A DNA stretch of 64,000 nt from Burkholderia pyrrocinia (GTDB lineage: Bacteria > Pseudomonadota > Gammaproteobacteria > Burkholderiales > Burkholderiaceae): assembly GCF_018417535.1 (NCBI RefSeq), contig NZ_CP070977.1:2232001-2296000 (forward strand), written 5' to 3'. Numbering within the stretch: position 1 is the stretch's first letter; the number at the start of each line of letters is the position of its first letter. Below the pieces are notes generated by a model, which was not told where the DNA came from, did not search any database, and saw only the letters and a list, made by a program, of their open reading frames with translations. Below are positions 34,375 through 44,315 of the stretch, in pieces. The translations under genes were made by a program, and so were the position numbers.

Positions 34375-35699
34375 GCGGTGCGCCCAGCGAGCCGCGACAA
34401 CACGGCGACCGTCCTGCTGATCTGCTCGGGCTCGTGCGTCGAGCAGATGAAGAAGCGCAGGCGCGCGGCCTTTTCCTCGACGGCCGGATAGAAGATCGGC
34501 TGCACGTTGATCCCTTCGTCGAACATCGCATTCGCCCACTGCGCGGCCTTCAGCGAACTCCCGGTGATCACCGGCACGACCGCATACCCGGCACTCGTGC
34601 CCGTGTTCAGCCCGGCGGCCCGCGCCTCGGTCAGGAACTGTCGCCCGCGCGCCTGCAACTGCGCGACGCGCTCCGGCTCGGCCTGCAGGCGCTCGAGCGC
34701 AGCCAGCGACGCTTCGGCGAGCGTCGGCGCGAGCCCGACGCTGTACAGGAAGCCCGGCGCCAGATGGCGCAGCATGTCGACGAGCGGCTGGCAGCCGGCG
34801 ATGAAGCCGCCGCAGCCGGCCAGCGTCTTGCTCATCGTGCCCATCCACATGTCGACCTGGTCGGGCGCGACGCCGCAATGCTCGCGGATGCCTTTGCCGG
34901 TCGCGCCCAGCACGCCGAGCGAATGCGCCTCGTCGACCAGCAGGAATGCGCCATGGCGCGTCTTCACGTCGACGAAGCGCTGCAGGTCGGGGAAATCGCC
35001 GTCCATGCTGTACAGCCCTTCGATCGCGATCAGCACGTGCCGGTATTCGCGGCGCACGCGCGAAAGCAGTTCGTCGAGCGCCTGCCAGTCGTTATGCGCG
35101 AAGCTCAGCCGCTTCGCGCCGCTCAGCTGCGCGCCCTGCACGATGCTGTTGTGCGCGAGCGCATCGTGGACGATCAGATCGCCCGGGCCGAACAACGCGC
35201 CGATCACGGTCACGTTCGTCGCATGCCCGCTCACGAACGCGACGCAGTCGTCGGTCTCGTAGAACGCGGCCAGCGCGCGTTCGAGATCGCGCTGCACCGG
35301 ACGCTCGCCCGCAACCATGCGGCTCGCGGATGCCGACGTGCCGTAGCGATCGATCGCGGCTTTCGCGCGCGCGGACACGGCCGGGTCGCCGGCAAGCCCA
35401 AGGTAGTTGTAGTTCGCGAAGTTCAGGTACTCGCGGCCGCCGATCTGCGTCGTCGCACCGGCCACGCCGTCATGCACGCGAAAGAACGGCGAGTCGACGC
35501 GCAGCTTCTCGCCCATCTCGCGCATGATCCGGACCTGCTGATACTGCGGCATCGATTCGAAGCGGCTGCGCGCCGATGCGGTCTGCGCAGCCGGCGTGCC
35601 GGGCACGCCCGGCGCCGCGGCTGCATCCGTCGCGCGCTCCAGTTGCCGTTTCAGCGCTTTCGCCGCCAGTTGTTGGCGAAGATGCTCTCCCAGTGCCAT
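34371..35699 (-). CDS. wcbT: alpha-oxoamine synthase (BioF/SPT-like PLP enzyme)
   Basis: A 442-residue fold-type I PLP enzyme that condenses an acyl thioester with an amino acid and releases CO2. Visible motifs are FANYNYLGLAG near residue 95, the cofactor-stacking SGHATNV near 160, VDEAHSLGVLG near 250 and the PLP lysine in GTMSKTLAGCGG near 290. An N-terminal extension of about 50 residues is present. Beside a polyketide synthase it probably offloads the acyl chain, as in prodigiosin- or sphinganine-type biosynthesis. The wcbT assignment rests on order and family. Confidence 0.78.
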   Translation of the reverse strand: MALGEHLRQQLAAKALKRQLERATDAAAAPGVPGTPAAQTASARSRFESMPQYQQVRIMREMGEKLRVDSPFFRVHDGVAGATTQIGGREYLNFANYNYLGLAGDPAVSARAKAAIDRYGTSASASRMVAGERPVQRDLERALAAFYETDDCVAFVSGHATNVTVIGALFGPGDLIVHDALAHNSIVQGAQLSGAKRLSFAHNDWQALDELLSRVRREYRHVLIAIEGLYSMDGDFPDLQRFVDVKTRHGAFLLVDEAHSLGVLGATGKGIREHCGVAPDQVDMWMGTMSKTLAGCGGFIAGCQPLVDMLRHLAPGFLYSVGLAPTLAEASLAALERLQAEPERVAQLQARGRQFLTEARAAGLNTGTSAGYAVVPVITGSSLKAAQWANAMFDEGINVQPIFYPAVEEKAARLRFFICSTHEPEQISRTVAVLSRLAGRTA

Positions 35700-35763
35700 T
35701 GCTTCCTTCGCTTTATCTCGAAAAGGCGCTATGTTACGCCGCGAATTTTTAAAAGGCGTGGTG

Positions 35764-36681
35764 TCACGCGTCGGGAAACTCGGCCCACTGCCAGGCGTCG
35801 CTGTCGGCCAGCAACGCGTCGACCAGCCTGAAATTCATCTCGTGGCTCGGCCGCCATGCACTCACGCGCGCCAGCAGCGGCGCGCCGGCCAGCGCGAGAT
35901 CGCCGACCAGATCGAGCACGCGATGCCGGACGAACTCCTCCGGCAGCCGCATCCCGCCCAGCACGCGATTGCCGACGATGGACGCGGTACACGACGGCCG
36001 CGCGCCGCGCAGGATCGGCACGCCGCGCAGATAGCCGGCGACGATCGCGGGCACGGCCCACTTCACGCGCCCGTACGAGCGCGACGGCGCGATTTCGGTC
36101 GCGAACGCAGCCGGCGTCAGCGCACCGTCCCAGTGCATGTCGCCGAAGCCGCGCAGGTCGTTGCGCACGCTCAACTCGTAGCGCGGCGCCGGCTCGATCC
36201 GCATTTCGCGCCGCTGGTCGCCATCGCCTTCGGTGACGACGATAGGCCGCAGCACGCGAATGAAGCGCTTCGGCGCATCGAGCGCGACGCGGCCGCATGC
36301 GCGGATCGCGTCCACCCATGGCGTTGCGCTGCCGTCGAGAATCGGCACTTCCTCCGCATCGAGTTCGACGATCGCGTGATCGATCTCGCACGCGAGCAGC
36401 GCGGCAAGCAGATGCTCGACCGTGCGAACGCCGACGCCGTCGGCATTGCGCAGCATCGTGCAGAGCGGCTGCGCGCGGCGCAGCGCGGGGCCGACCGGCA
36501 GCGTCGCGAGCGTGCGCCCTTGCGCGACGCGACGGAACGCGATACCTGTCACACCGTCTTCCGGACGCGCGGGCAGGATCCGCACGCCCACCCGGCGCCC
36601 CGTGTGCAGCCCGTGACCGTCGATCGTCAACGTGCGTGCCAGCGTACCCTGGCGCGTCGCCCAGCCGGTCGGCGCGCTCAT
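35764..36681 (-). CDS. LpxC-like zinc deacetylase paralogue
   Basis: A 305-residue homologue of UDP-3-O-acyl-N-acetylglucosamine deacetylase. GHGLHTG near residue 23, VEHLLAAL (zinc His near 88), LDGSA, HRVLDLVGDLAL (zinc His and Asp near 242) and the catalytic-region SHEMNFRLVDAL near 276 are all present, so the active site looks intact. It lies between the PKS and oxoamine synthase genes of the capsule-type cluster. It therefore probably deacetylates a cluster-specific substrate rather than serving lipid A, whose lpxC is normally in the dcw cluster. ATGA overlap with the PKS. Confidence 0.82.
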   Translation of the reverse strand: MSAPTGWATRQGTLARTLTIDGHGLHTGRRVGVRILPARPEDGVTGIAFRRVAQGRTLATLPVGPALRRAQPLCTMLRNADGVGVRTVEHLLAALLACEIDHAIVELDAEEVPILDGSATPWVDAIRACGRVALDAPKRFIRVLRPIVVTEGDGDQRREMRIEPAPRYELSVRNDLRGFGDMHWDGALTPAAFATEIAPSRSYGRVKWAVPAIVAGYLRGVPILRGARPSCTASIVGNRVLGGMRLPEEFVRHRVLDLVGDLALAGAPLLARVSAWRPSHEMNFRLVDALLADSDAWQWAEFPDA

Positions 36682-39600
36682 CGAGTGACCTCCAGCGTCG
36701 GCGATCCATGACCCGCAACGGATGCCGGCTGGCCGTCGAGCATCGCGCGTGCTTCGCCTTCGATCGCATGCTTCGCGGCGAGCGCCGCGACCGCCTCTTG
36801 CGCCGCATCGGTCGCCGGGCCGGCGTCGGCATCGGCCGACGCACCGATCGAATCGACGATGCGGCCGGCCAGCGTCGTCACGGACGCGCCCTCGGCGATC
36901 GCCATCACCGACAGCTTGACCTCGAACGCCTCCTCGACCGCGAGGCCGAGCTCCATCCCCATCAACGAATCCATGCCCATGTCGAGCACCGACTTGTCGA
37001 GCGCGATGCGATCGGGCGTCATGTGGAGAATCCGCGCGATCTGCGCCTGCAGCGTCCCGGCAACCAGCGCGATCGCTTCGTCGCGCGGCAACGCGAGCAC
37101 CTCTTCGCGCAGCTGCGTGCCGCCATCGCGCGCATCGCCGCCGTTCGCATGCGATTGCAGCAGCGAATACCGGCGCGCCTTCGCGGCCGGCATCCCGCGC
37201 GCCACGGCGTGCCAGTCGAGCCGCACCACGGCTTCGCCGGCCGCGCCCGCGACCAGCGCCCGCTCGAGCGCGATCATCGCCTCGTCGGACGTGATCGACG
37301 CGCCGCCGATCCGCGACTGCAACGCCTCACGCGTATCCGCATGGCGTGCGAGGAAACCGACGTCCTCGAGCGGCCCCCAGGCCATGAACGTGCCGGGCAA
37401 GCCTGCCGCGCGGCGATGTTCGACGAGCGCCTCGAGGAAACTGTTGGCCGCGACGTAATTCGACTGCCCCGGATTGCCGAGATAGGTCGTCGCCGACGAA
37501 TAGACGACGAACAAATCGAGCGGCAGCGCGCGCGTCGCGCGATGCAGGTTCCACGCGCCGGCCACCTTCGGGGCGAGCACCGCGGCCATGCGTGCGTCGT
37601 CGAGATTACGCACGAGGCCGTCGTCGATCGACATCGCGGAATGCAGTACGCCCTTGAGCGGGATGTCGCGCCGGACATGCGCGGCAACCATCGCATCGAC
37701 CGCCGCGGCGTCGGTCACATCGCACGAGACGACGTCGACCGTCACACCAAGCGTTGCGCGCCAGCGCTCGACTTCGTCGCGCGCCGCGGCCGCGAGTTCG
37801 CCGGAGCGACTTGCCAGCGTCAGCCGGCGTGCGCCGCGCTCGACCATCCAGCGCGCGCTCGCGAAGCCGAGCCCGCCCGTGCCGCCGACCACCAGATACA
37901 CGCCATGCGGATCGAGCGCGAGCGAACCCGCGCCGGTGATGCCGCGCGTCGGTGCCGGCGTGCCGGACGGATAGGTCACGAGTACCTTGCCGATCTGGCG
38001 CGCCTGCTGCATGTAGCGGAACGCGTCCTCGGCCCGTTCGGCGGGGAACGCGCGGTACGGCAGCGGATGCAGCGACGCAGCCGCGAACAGCGCCATCACT
38101 TCGCCGAACAGGCGTGCCGTCAGCTCCGGCAACGCGCCCATCAACTGGTCGGCATCGATGCCGAAATAGCTGATGTTGTTGCGGAACGGCCTGAGCCCGA
38201 TATGGCTGTTTTCGTAGAAGTCGCGCTTGCCGAGCTCGAGGAAACGACCGAACGGACGCAGCGTATCGATGCTGCGCACCATCGCCTCGCCGGCGAGCGA
38301 ATTCAGCACGATGTCGACGCCCTGGCCGCCCGTCATCGCGCGGATCTCGTCCGCGAACGCAAGGCTGCGCGAATCGAGCACGTGGTCGGCGCCAAGCAGG
38401 CGCACGAACTCGCGCTTCTCGTCGCTGCCGGCCGTCGCGAACACTTCCGCGCCGAAGTGGCGTGCGAGCTGGATCGCGGCGATCCCGACGCCACCCGCAC
38501 CGCCGTGCACGAGCACGCGCTCGCCGCGGCACAGTCGCGCGAGTTCGACGAGCGCGTAATACGCGGTGAAGAACGTGGTCGGCACCGTCGCCGCTTCCTC
38601 GAACGACAGGCGCTCGGGTTTCAGCGCGATCGCTTGCGCGCGCGTCCTGACGCGCGTCGCGAACGAGGCCGGCGCGAACCCGAGGACCGCGTCGCCCGGC
38701 GCGAATGCCGTCACGCCGGTGCCCACCCGGACGACGCGGCCGGACAGTTCCATGCCGATCGTCGCGCCCGCGAAGCCGGTCTCGACCGCTTCATCGGACA
38801 GCAGGCCCATCGCATACATCACGTCGCGGAAATTGAGGCCGGTTGCAACGGGCTCGATTTCCACCTCGTCCGCGCCCAGCGCGCTTTCGGGCAACGCAAA
38901 CCATTCGAGATTGCGCAACGAACCCGGCGCGTCGAACGCGAGCACGGCCGCGCGCGCGATCGCGCCGTCGTTGCGGGCCGCGGCCTGCGCAGCCGTCAGC
39001 ATGCGCGGCACCAGCCGCCCGTGTGCGGTGAGGATCACTTCTTCCTCGACCGCCGCGCCGGTCAGCTCGCGAATCAGCGCGTCGGGTATCCGGTCCGCCG
39101 CGCGATCGACGTCGATCAGGCGCGACGCGAGTTCGGGATGCTCGTTCGCCAGCACGCGACCGAGGCCCCACAGCGTCGCCTGTTCCGGATGCGCATTCGC
39201 GGTCCCGGCGAATGGCGCGCCGCCGCGCGTGACGATGGTCAGCCGCGTGGCGGCGTTCGGCTGCGCGCCGAGCGCGCGGACCAGCGCCGCAAGCGCGATC
39301 ACGCCGTTGCGCTGCGCGGCCATCAGGCTGTCGCCCGTCGCCGTTTCGGCCAGCGGCGTTTCCGGCGCGCAGAACACGACATGCGCCGGCTGCCCGGCCG
39401 GCAACGACGCGATCGCATCGGCCGCATGCGTGATGTCCACGATATCGGCCGGAAAGCCAGCTTGCGCCAGCGCATCGGCCAGTTGCCCACCGAGACTGCC
39501 AGCGGCATCCGGCGCGTGCACCACGAGCCATTGTTCAGTGCGTGCAAGCGTATCGAGATCGCTCTGGCCGTCGCCGCGTTGCGCGGCAACGGCGCTCGCG

Positions 39601-42600
39601 GGGTTGCGCGCGATCACGAACGTCGGCGTGCCGTCCAGATCGAGCGACTGCTCGACATGCCGCACGACGTCGACGTAGCCGGCACGATCCAGTGCCGCAT
39701 CGAGATCCGCCGGTGCCAGCAGCACAGGTGCGTCGGCTTCCGTCGACGACGCCTGCGGGCCGAACACGATGTCGGAGAAGCGACCGCGGCGCGACTCGGC
39801 CAGCAGCAGTAATCCACCCGGCGCCAGCCACGACCGGATCGCGCTCAGCGCATCGGCCACATCGCGACGGCCGTTCAATGCACGATTCGCGACGATCAGG
39901 TCGTAAGGCCCGGCTTCATCGGCCGACAGCGACAGCCGTTCGCCCGGCTGCAGCGCAACCGTGCGCACCGCCGATTCCGCATCCGCGTCGAACCCGGCCA
40001 GTTGGCCGGCCGTCGCGGCGATCGTGTGATCGCAGCGCGCGGCCGCGAGATGCAGGCCGAGCGTTTGCAGCACGTCGCCGTCCGTCGCGCCCAGTTCGAG
40101 CACGCGCAACCGGCGCGCCGGACGCCATGCATCGACCGCCTGCTCGACGCTCGCCGCCTGCAGCGCGTGCACGTGCTGCCAGGTCGGCGATGCGGCAAGG
40201 AGTTGCTCGACCAGACTGTGCCCGGTCGGCGACAGCAAACGTGCGCCATCCTTCGCGCCGCTCAGCACGTCGGGCAACGCCGCGCCGCAATGCGCGAGCA
40301 GCGTCAGCTCGGCCACGTGCCCCGGCGATTCGGCCAGCAGCCCGCGCCACAGCTCGTCGAGCGGCGGCAACGCCGCGCACGCGGCATCGTCGCGCACGAG
40401 ACGAGCACCGTCGCGATCGGCAAGACCGTCCTCGACGAGCATATCGGCAAGACGTGCCGCCAGCGCCGCACGCTCCGGCCGCGGCTGCCATGTGCCGTCG
40501 AATGCGCCTAGCGCATCGAATGCCCGCAACACGTAGAGGCTCGCCAGCACGTCGAGCAGCGGCAGAATTTCAGTCAGATGTTGCGTACGGCGGCCGTCGT
40601 CTTCGGCGCCATCGAGCTGCGCGACAGCCTGTGCGAGCAGTGCATCGGGCGCCGGCAAACCGGCTGCGTCGACTTCGTTCGGCAGCGGTATCTCTTCGAG
40701 GCGGTAGACGAAGCGCGCGGGCAGGTTCTGCCGGCGGCCGACGAGATCGACACGCCGGAACCGGCAACCGCCGAGCCGCGCGACGATCGCGCCCTGCGCA
40801 TCGAGGAATTCGAAATGCGCGACGATCGAATGCGGGCTGCGCCGGTCGATCCGCGCGAGCACGCGCTCGACCGTATCGCCGCGCAGATAGTCGACCCGGC
40901 CGATCTGCACCGGCACGTAAGCCGGATGCTCGCCGTCGCGTGCGTGCGCGGCAAGCAACGCGAACAGCGGATGAAACCCGCTGTCCATCAGCGCTGGATG
41001 CAGCAGATAGGCGGACAGCGCCCGCGCGTCCCCGCAGGCGGCAGGCGCGGCGACGTCGGCCAGCGCCGCGTCGTCGTCCGCGGCAACCCGCACGGTGCGG
41101 ACCCAGCGGAATGCCGGCCCGTAGCCGAGGCCGATGGCCGCCGTGTTCGCGTACAGCGTGTCGCCGTCGGCGGCCGGCAGCGCGAGCAGGCGATCGAGCG
41201 TGTCGGACGGCACGATGCTCGCGGCGCCGAGTGCGTTGCCGCTTTCCAGCATCCGCCCCGTCACGTTCAGCGTCCATGCGCCTTCGGACATCCGGTCGCG
41301 CGTCTCGATCGTGAAGGTCGCGGTGCGCGGCTCGATCACGAGGCGGAACAGCTTCGCCTGCTGCGGCTGGAACACGACCGGCGTGCGAATCTCGACGTTT
41401 TCGAGCGCCGCATCCGGCGTATCGAAGAAGGTGCGCGCCGCGGCGAGCGCCATTTCCACGTATCCCGCCCCCGGGAACGCCACGCCGCCATCGACGACAT
41501 GATCGGCCAGCATCGGCAGCTTCGCCGGATCGAGCTGGTTTTCCCACGCGAATGCGTGTTCGTGCAGGCGATAGCCGAGCAGCGGATGCTCGCGGCGGCG
41601 GTTGACGAGGCCGTAGCCTTCGACGGTCGGCGTCAGCCAATAACGGTCGCGCTGCCACGGATAGGACGGCAATGCCGCACGCGACGTGCCCGGCGCAAAG
41701 CGGTCGGGATCGACGTTCGCGCCATGTGCGATCGCCACGAGAATCGCCTGCCGCAGCGTCACCGCGCTGCCGTGATCGCGCTTGAGCGTCGGCAGCACCA
41801 CGCCGGTCGCGCCGGCCGCAGCGAACGCCTGCTTCACGTACATGCGCAGGATCGAATGCGGCGAAACCTCGACGAACAGCCGGACGCCCTGCTCGATCAG
41901 ATGCGCGATGCCGTCGCCGAAGCGCACGGGCTCGCGGATGTTGCGCCACCAGTAGCGGGCATCGAGCTCGCTGCCGGCGAGCGCGCCGCCGGTCACCGTC
42001 GACACGAAAGCGCCGTTGCCCGGTTGCGGCCGCAGGCTGGCCAGTTCGGCCAGCACGACCGGCTCGATGCGGTCCATGTGGCTGCTGTGGAACGCATAGT
42101 CGAGATCCAGCATCTGGAAGAACTTGCCGCTGCCGCGCAGCGCAGCCTCCAGCGCCTGCAATCCCTGCAGCTCGCCCGCGAGCGTTACCGCATCGGGGCT
42201 GTTGATGCCGGCGATCTCGACGCGGCGCGCGAGCCCGTGGCGCGCGATCAGTTCGCGTGCCGCCGCGTCGCCGATGCCGACGGCCGCCATCCGGCCGCTG
42301 CCGCGCGTCATCGCCTGCGCGCGGCTGCGAATCTTGATCACGCGAACCGCGTCGGCGAGCGACAGTGCGCCTGTCACCCAGGCTGCAGCAATTTCGCCGA
42401 CGCTATGGCCGATCGCTGCGTCGTAGCGCATGCCGCGCGCGTCGATCACGCGGATCATGCCGACCTGGATCGCGAACAGCAGCGGCTGCGCGTTTTCCGT
42501 CGCGGCGAGCCATTCGGCGCCCGCGCCGACCAGCCATTCCGCGCCCGGACCGCCGCGCATCACGTCGACCAGCGACGGGCTGCCGTCCGCGCACCACAGC

Positions 42601-44312
42601 GCGTCGACTTCGTCGAGCGCCGCACGGAAGACCGCGTTCTCGGCATAGAGCTCGTTGCCCATCCCGACCCACTGGCAACCGTTGCCCGAGAAAACGAGCG
42701 CGGTGCGCAGCGCGTCGGCGGGTGCCTGGCCGGTTGCCACGCAGGCAGGCAGCCCTTCCGGCGCCGGCTGGGCCAGCGCCGCGAGCGCCGCGCGGCCTTC
42801 GACCACATCGGCCGGTGCGACGATCGCGCGATGCTCGAGCCATTGGCGGCGACGTGCGGCCGCGGCGGCAAGCGCCTGCCAGTCACCGCCGTTGTCGAGC
42901 ACCGCCAGATAGCGGCTCGCGAGCGCGCCGAGCGCATTTGCGCTGCGCGCAGTCAGCACGAGCGGGGACGGTGCTTGGGTCGATTCCGCGGCGGTCGTCG
43001 ACGCATTCTTTGCGACCGCCGCCGGCGCCTCGGTCAGCACGACGTGTGCGTTCGTTCCGCCGAAGCCGAACGAGTTGACGCCGACCGTCAGCGGCGCGTC
43101 GCCCGCGTCGAGCAGCATGTAGCGATCGACGACGCGCAGACGCCCGCCGTCGAAATCGATGCCCGGATTGGGCGTGACGAAATGCAGCGAGCGCGGCACC
43201 GCACGATGCTTCAGGCACAGCACGGCCTTCAGCAGGCCGGCCATGCCGGACGCCGTCTCGAGATGGCCGATGTTGGTCTTCACCGAACCGATGAGCAGAG
43301 GACGGTCCGCCGGGCGCCCGCCCGACACGACGTCGATCAGCGCACGCGCTTCGATCGGATCGCCGACTGCCGTGCCGGTGCCATGCGCCTCGAGGTACGC
43401 CAGCGACTGCGGATCGATACCCGCGCGCGCGTATACGCTGCGCAGCAGCGACGCCTGCGCGGCCGCGCCCGGCACGCTGATGCCGCCTGGCGAGTGGCCG
43501 ACCGAGTTCACGCCGGAGCCGGCGATCACCGCATGGATCGTGTCGCCGTCGGCGAGCGCGCGCTCGAGCGGCTTGAGCAGCACGAACGCGCCGCCTTCCG
43601 AGCGGACGTAGCCGTCGCCGGTCGCATCGAACGCGCGGCAGCGGCCGCGCGGCGACAGCATCGACGCCTTGGAGAAGCTGACGAAGCCGAACGGGTGCAG
43701 CAGCAGGTTGACGCCGCCGGCGAGCGCCATGTCGGCTTCGCCGGACTGCAACGCCCGGACGGCCTGATGGAGTGCGACGAGCGACGACGAGCAGGCCGTG
43801 TCGACGGACATGCTCGGGCCGCGCAGGTCGAACAGGTAGGACACGCGGTTCGACGCGATGCTCAGCGTGTTGCCGGTCGCCGAATACGGATCGATCACGT
43901 TCAGATCGTCCATGTTGCGGTTGCCGTAGTCCATGCTGGCGACACCGACGAAGACGCCGCAGTTGCTGCCGCGCATGTCGGCCGGGCGCACGCCCGCGTC
44001 CTCGAACGCTTCCCACGCGAGTTCGAGCAGCAGACGCTGCTGCGGATCCATCTGGGCCGCTTCGCGCGGGGAGATGCCGAAGAACGCGGCGTCGAAGCCG
44101 ACGACGTTGTCGACGACGCCGGCCGAGAACGTATAGCTCTTGCCCGGTTCGCGTTTGGACGGGTGCTGGTAGAAATCGGTGCCGAAACGGTCGGCGGGGA
44201 TTTCGGTCACTGCGTCGCGTTCGTCGCGCAGCAGTTGCCAGAAGTCGCCAAGGTTGTTTGCGCCCCCGGGAAACCGACACGCCATCCCAATTATTGCAAT
44301 CTTACTGTTCAT
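36678..44312 (-). CDS. wcbR: highly reducing type I polyketide synthase (capsule-associated)
   Basis: A single 2544-residue module. KS comprises residues about 3-430, with Cys174 in VDTACSSS and His motifs EAHGTGTAVGDP and KTNIGHL. AT is at about 530-850, with Ser637 in GHSVGE. DH is at about 910-1190, with His938 in HVVDGGVAFPG. A methyltransferase-like region at about 1270-1600 has the degraded SAM loop LELGATDGD. ER is at about 1740-2050 (HGGAGGVGIAAIQLA), KR at about 2080-2380 (VVGGTGGLG, SSATTYLGNPGQSNYVAAN) and ACP carries Ser2449 in DMGMDSLMG. There is no thioesterase; release is probably by the oxoamine synthase. It likely makes a saturated acyl chain for a lipid linked to surface polysaccharide. 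Confidence 0.88.
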   Translation of the reverse strand: MNSKIAIIGMACRFPGGANNLGDFWQLLRDERDAVTEIPADRFGTDFYQHPSKREPGKSYTFSAGVVDNVVGFDAAFFGISPREAAQMDPQQRLLLELAWEAFEDAGVRPADMRGSNCGVFVGVASMDYGNRNMDDLNVIDPYSATGNTLSIASNRVSYLFDLRGPSMSVDTACSSSLVALHQAVRALQSGEADMALAGGVNLLLHPFGFVSFSKASMLSPRGRCRAFDATGDGYVRSEGGAFVLLKPLERALADGDTIHAVIAGSGVNSVGHSPGGISVPGAAAQASLLRSVYARAGIDPQSLAYLEAHGTGTAVGDPIEARALIDVVSGGRPADRPLLIGSVKTNIGHLETASGMAGLLKAVLCLKHRAVPRSLHFVTPNPGIDFDGGRLRVVDRYMLLDAGDAPLTVGVNSFGFGGTNAHVVLTEAPAAVAKNASTTAAESTQAPSPLVLTARSANALGALASRYLAVLDNGGDWQALAAAAARRRQWLEHRAIVAPADVVEGRAALAALAQPAPEGLPACVATGQAPADALRTALVFSGNGCQWVGMGNELYAENAVFRAALDEVDALWCADGSPSLVDVMRGGPGAEWLVGAGAEWLAATENAQPLLFAIQVGMIRVIDARGMRYDAAIGHSVGEIAAAWVTGALSLADAVRVIKIRSRAQAMTRGSGRMAAVGIGDAAARELIARHGLARRVEIAGINSPDAVTLAGELQGLQALEAALRGSGKFFQMLDLDYAFHSSHMDRIEPVVLAELASLRPQPGNGAFVSTVTGGALAGSELDARYWWRNIREPVRFGDGIAHLIEQGVRLFVEVSPHSILRMYVKQAFAAAGATGVVLPTLKRDHGSAVTLRQAILVAIAHGANVDPDRFAPGTSRAALPSYPWQRDRYWLTPTVEGYGLVNRRREHPLLGYRLHEHAFAWENQLDPAKLPMLADHVVDGGVAFPGAGYVEMALAAARTFFDTPDAALENVEIRTPVVFQPQQAKLFRLVIEPRTATFTIETRDRMSEGAWTLNVTGRMLESGNALGAASIVPSDTLDRLLALPAADGDTLYANTAAIGLGYGPAFRWVRTVRVAADDDAALADVAAPAACGDARALSAYLLHPALMDSGFHPLFALLAAHARDGEHPAYVPVQIGRVDYLRGDTVERVLARIDRRSPHSIVAHFEFLDAQGAIVARLGGCRFRRVDLVGRRQNLPARFVYRLEEIPLPNEVDAAGLPAPDALLAQAVAQLDGAEDDGRRTQHLTEILPLLDVLASLYVLRAFDALGAFDGTWQPRPERAALAARLADMLVEDGLADRDGARLVRDDAACAALPPLDELWRGLLAESPGHVAELTLLAHCGAALPDVLSGAKDGARLLSPTGHSLVEQLLAASPTWQHVHALQAASVEQAVDAWRPARRLRVLELGATDGDVLQTLGLHLAAARCDHTIAATAGQLAGFDADAESAVRTVALQPGERLSLSADEAGPYDLIVANRALNGRRDVADALSAIRSWLAPGGLLLLAESRRGRFSDIVFGPQASSTEADAPVLLAPADLDAALDRAGYVDVVRHVEQSLDLDGTPTFVIARNPASAVAAQRGDGQSDLDTLARTEQWLVVHAPDAAGSLGGQLADALAQAGFPADIVDITHAADAIASLPAGQPAHVVFCAPETPLAETATGDSLMAAQRNGVIALAALVRALGAQPNAATRLTIVTRGGAPFAGTANAHPEQATLWGLGRVLANEHPELASRLIDVDRAADRIPDALIRELTGAAVEEEVILTAHGRLVPRMLTAAQAAARNDGAIARAAVLAFDAPGSLRNLEWFALPESALGADEVEIEPVATGLNFRDVMYAMGLLSDEAVETGFAGATIGMELSGRVVRVGTGVTAFAPGDAVLGFAPASFATRVRTRAQAIALKPERLSFEEAATVPTTFFTAYYALVELARLCRGERVLVHGGAGGVGIAAIQLARHFGAEVFATAGSDEKREFVRLLGADHVLDSRSLAFADEIRAMTGGQGVDIVLNSLAGEAMVRSIDTLRPFGRFLELGKRDFYENSHIGLRPFRNNISYFGIDADQLMGALPELTARLFGEVMALFAAASLHPLPYRAFPAERAEDAFRYMQQARQIGKVLVTYPSGTPAPTRGITGAGSLALDPHGVYLVVGGTGGLGFASARWMVERGARRLTLASRSGELAAAARDEVERWRATLGVTVDVVSCDVTDAAAVDAMVAAHVRRDIPLKGVLHSAMSIDDGLVRNLDDARMAAVLAPKVAGAWNLHRATRALPLDLFVVYSSATTYLGNPGQSNYVAANSFLEALVEHRRAAGLPGTFMAWGPLEDVGFLARHADTREALQSRIGGASITSDEAMIALERALVAGAAGEAVVRLDWHAVARGMPAAKARRYSLLQSHANGGDARDGGTQLREEVLALPRDEAIALVAGTLQAQIARILHMTPDRIALDKSVLDMGMDSLMGMELGLAVEEAFEVKLSVMAIAEGASVTTLAGRIVDSIGASADADAGPATDAAQEAVAALAAKHAIEGEARAMLDGQPASVAGHGSPTLEVTR

Positions 44313-44315
44313 CTT

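Noticed and set aside
34371..35699. Calling the oxoamine synthase gene bioF (biotin synthesis).
   Set aside because: The family is right, but the N-terminal extension and the PKS/LpxC-like/GNAT operon context argue for a lipid role; no other bio gene is near.
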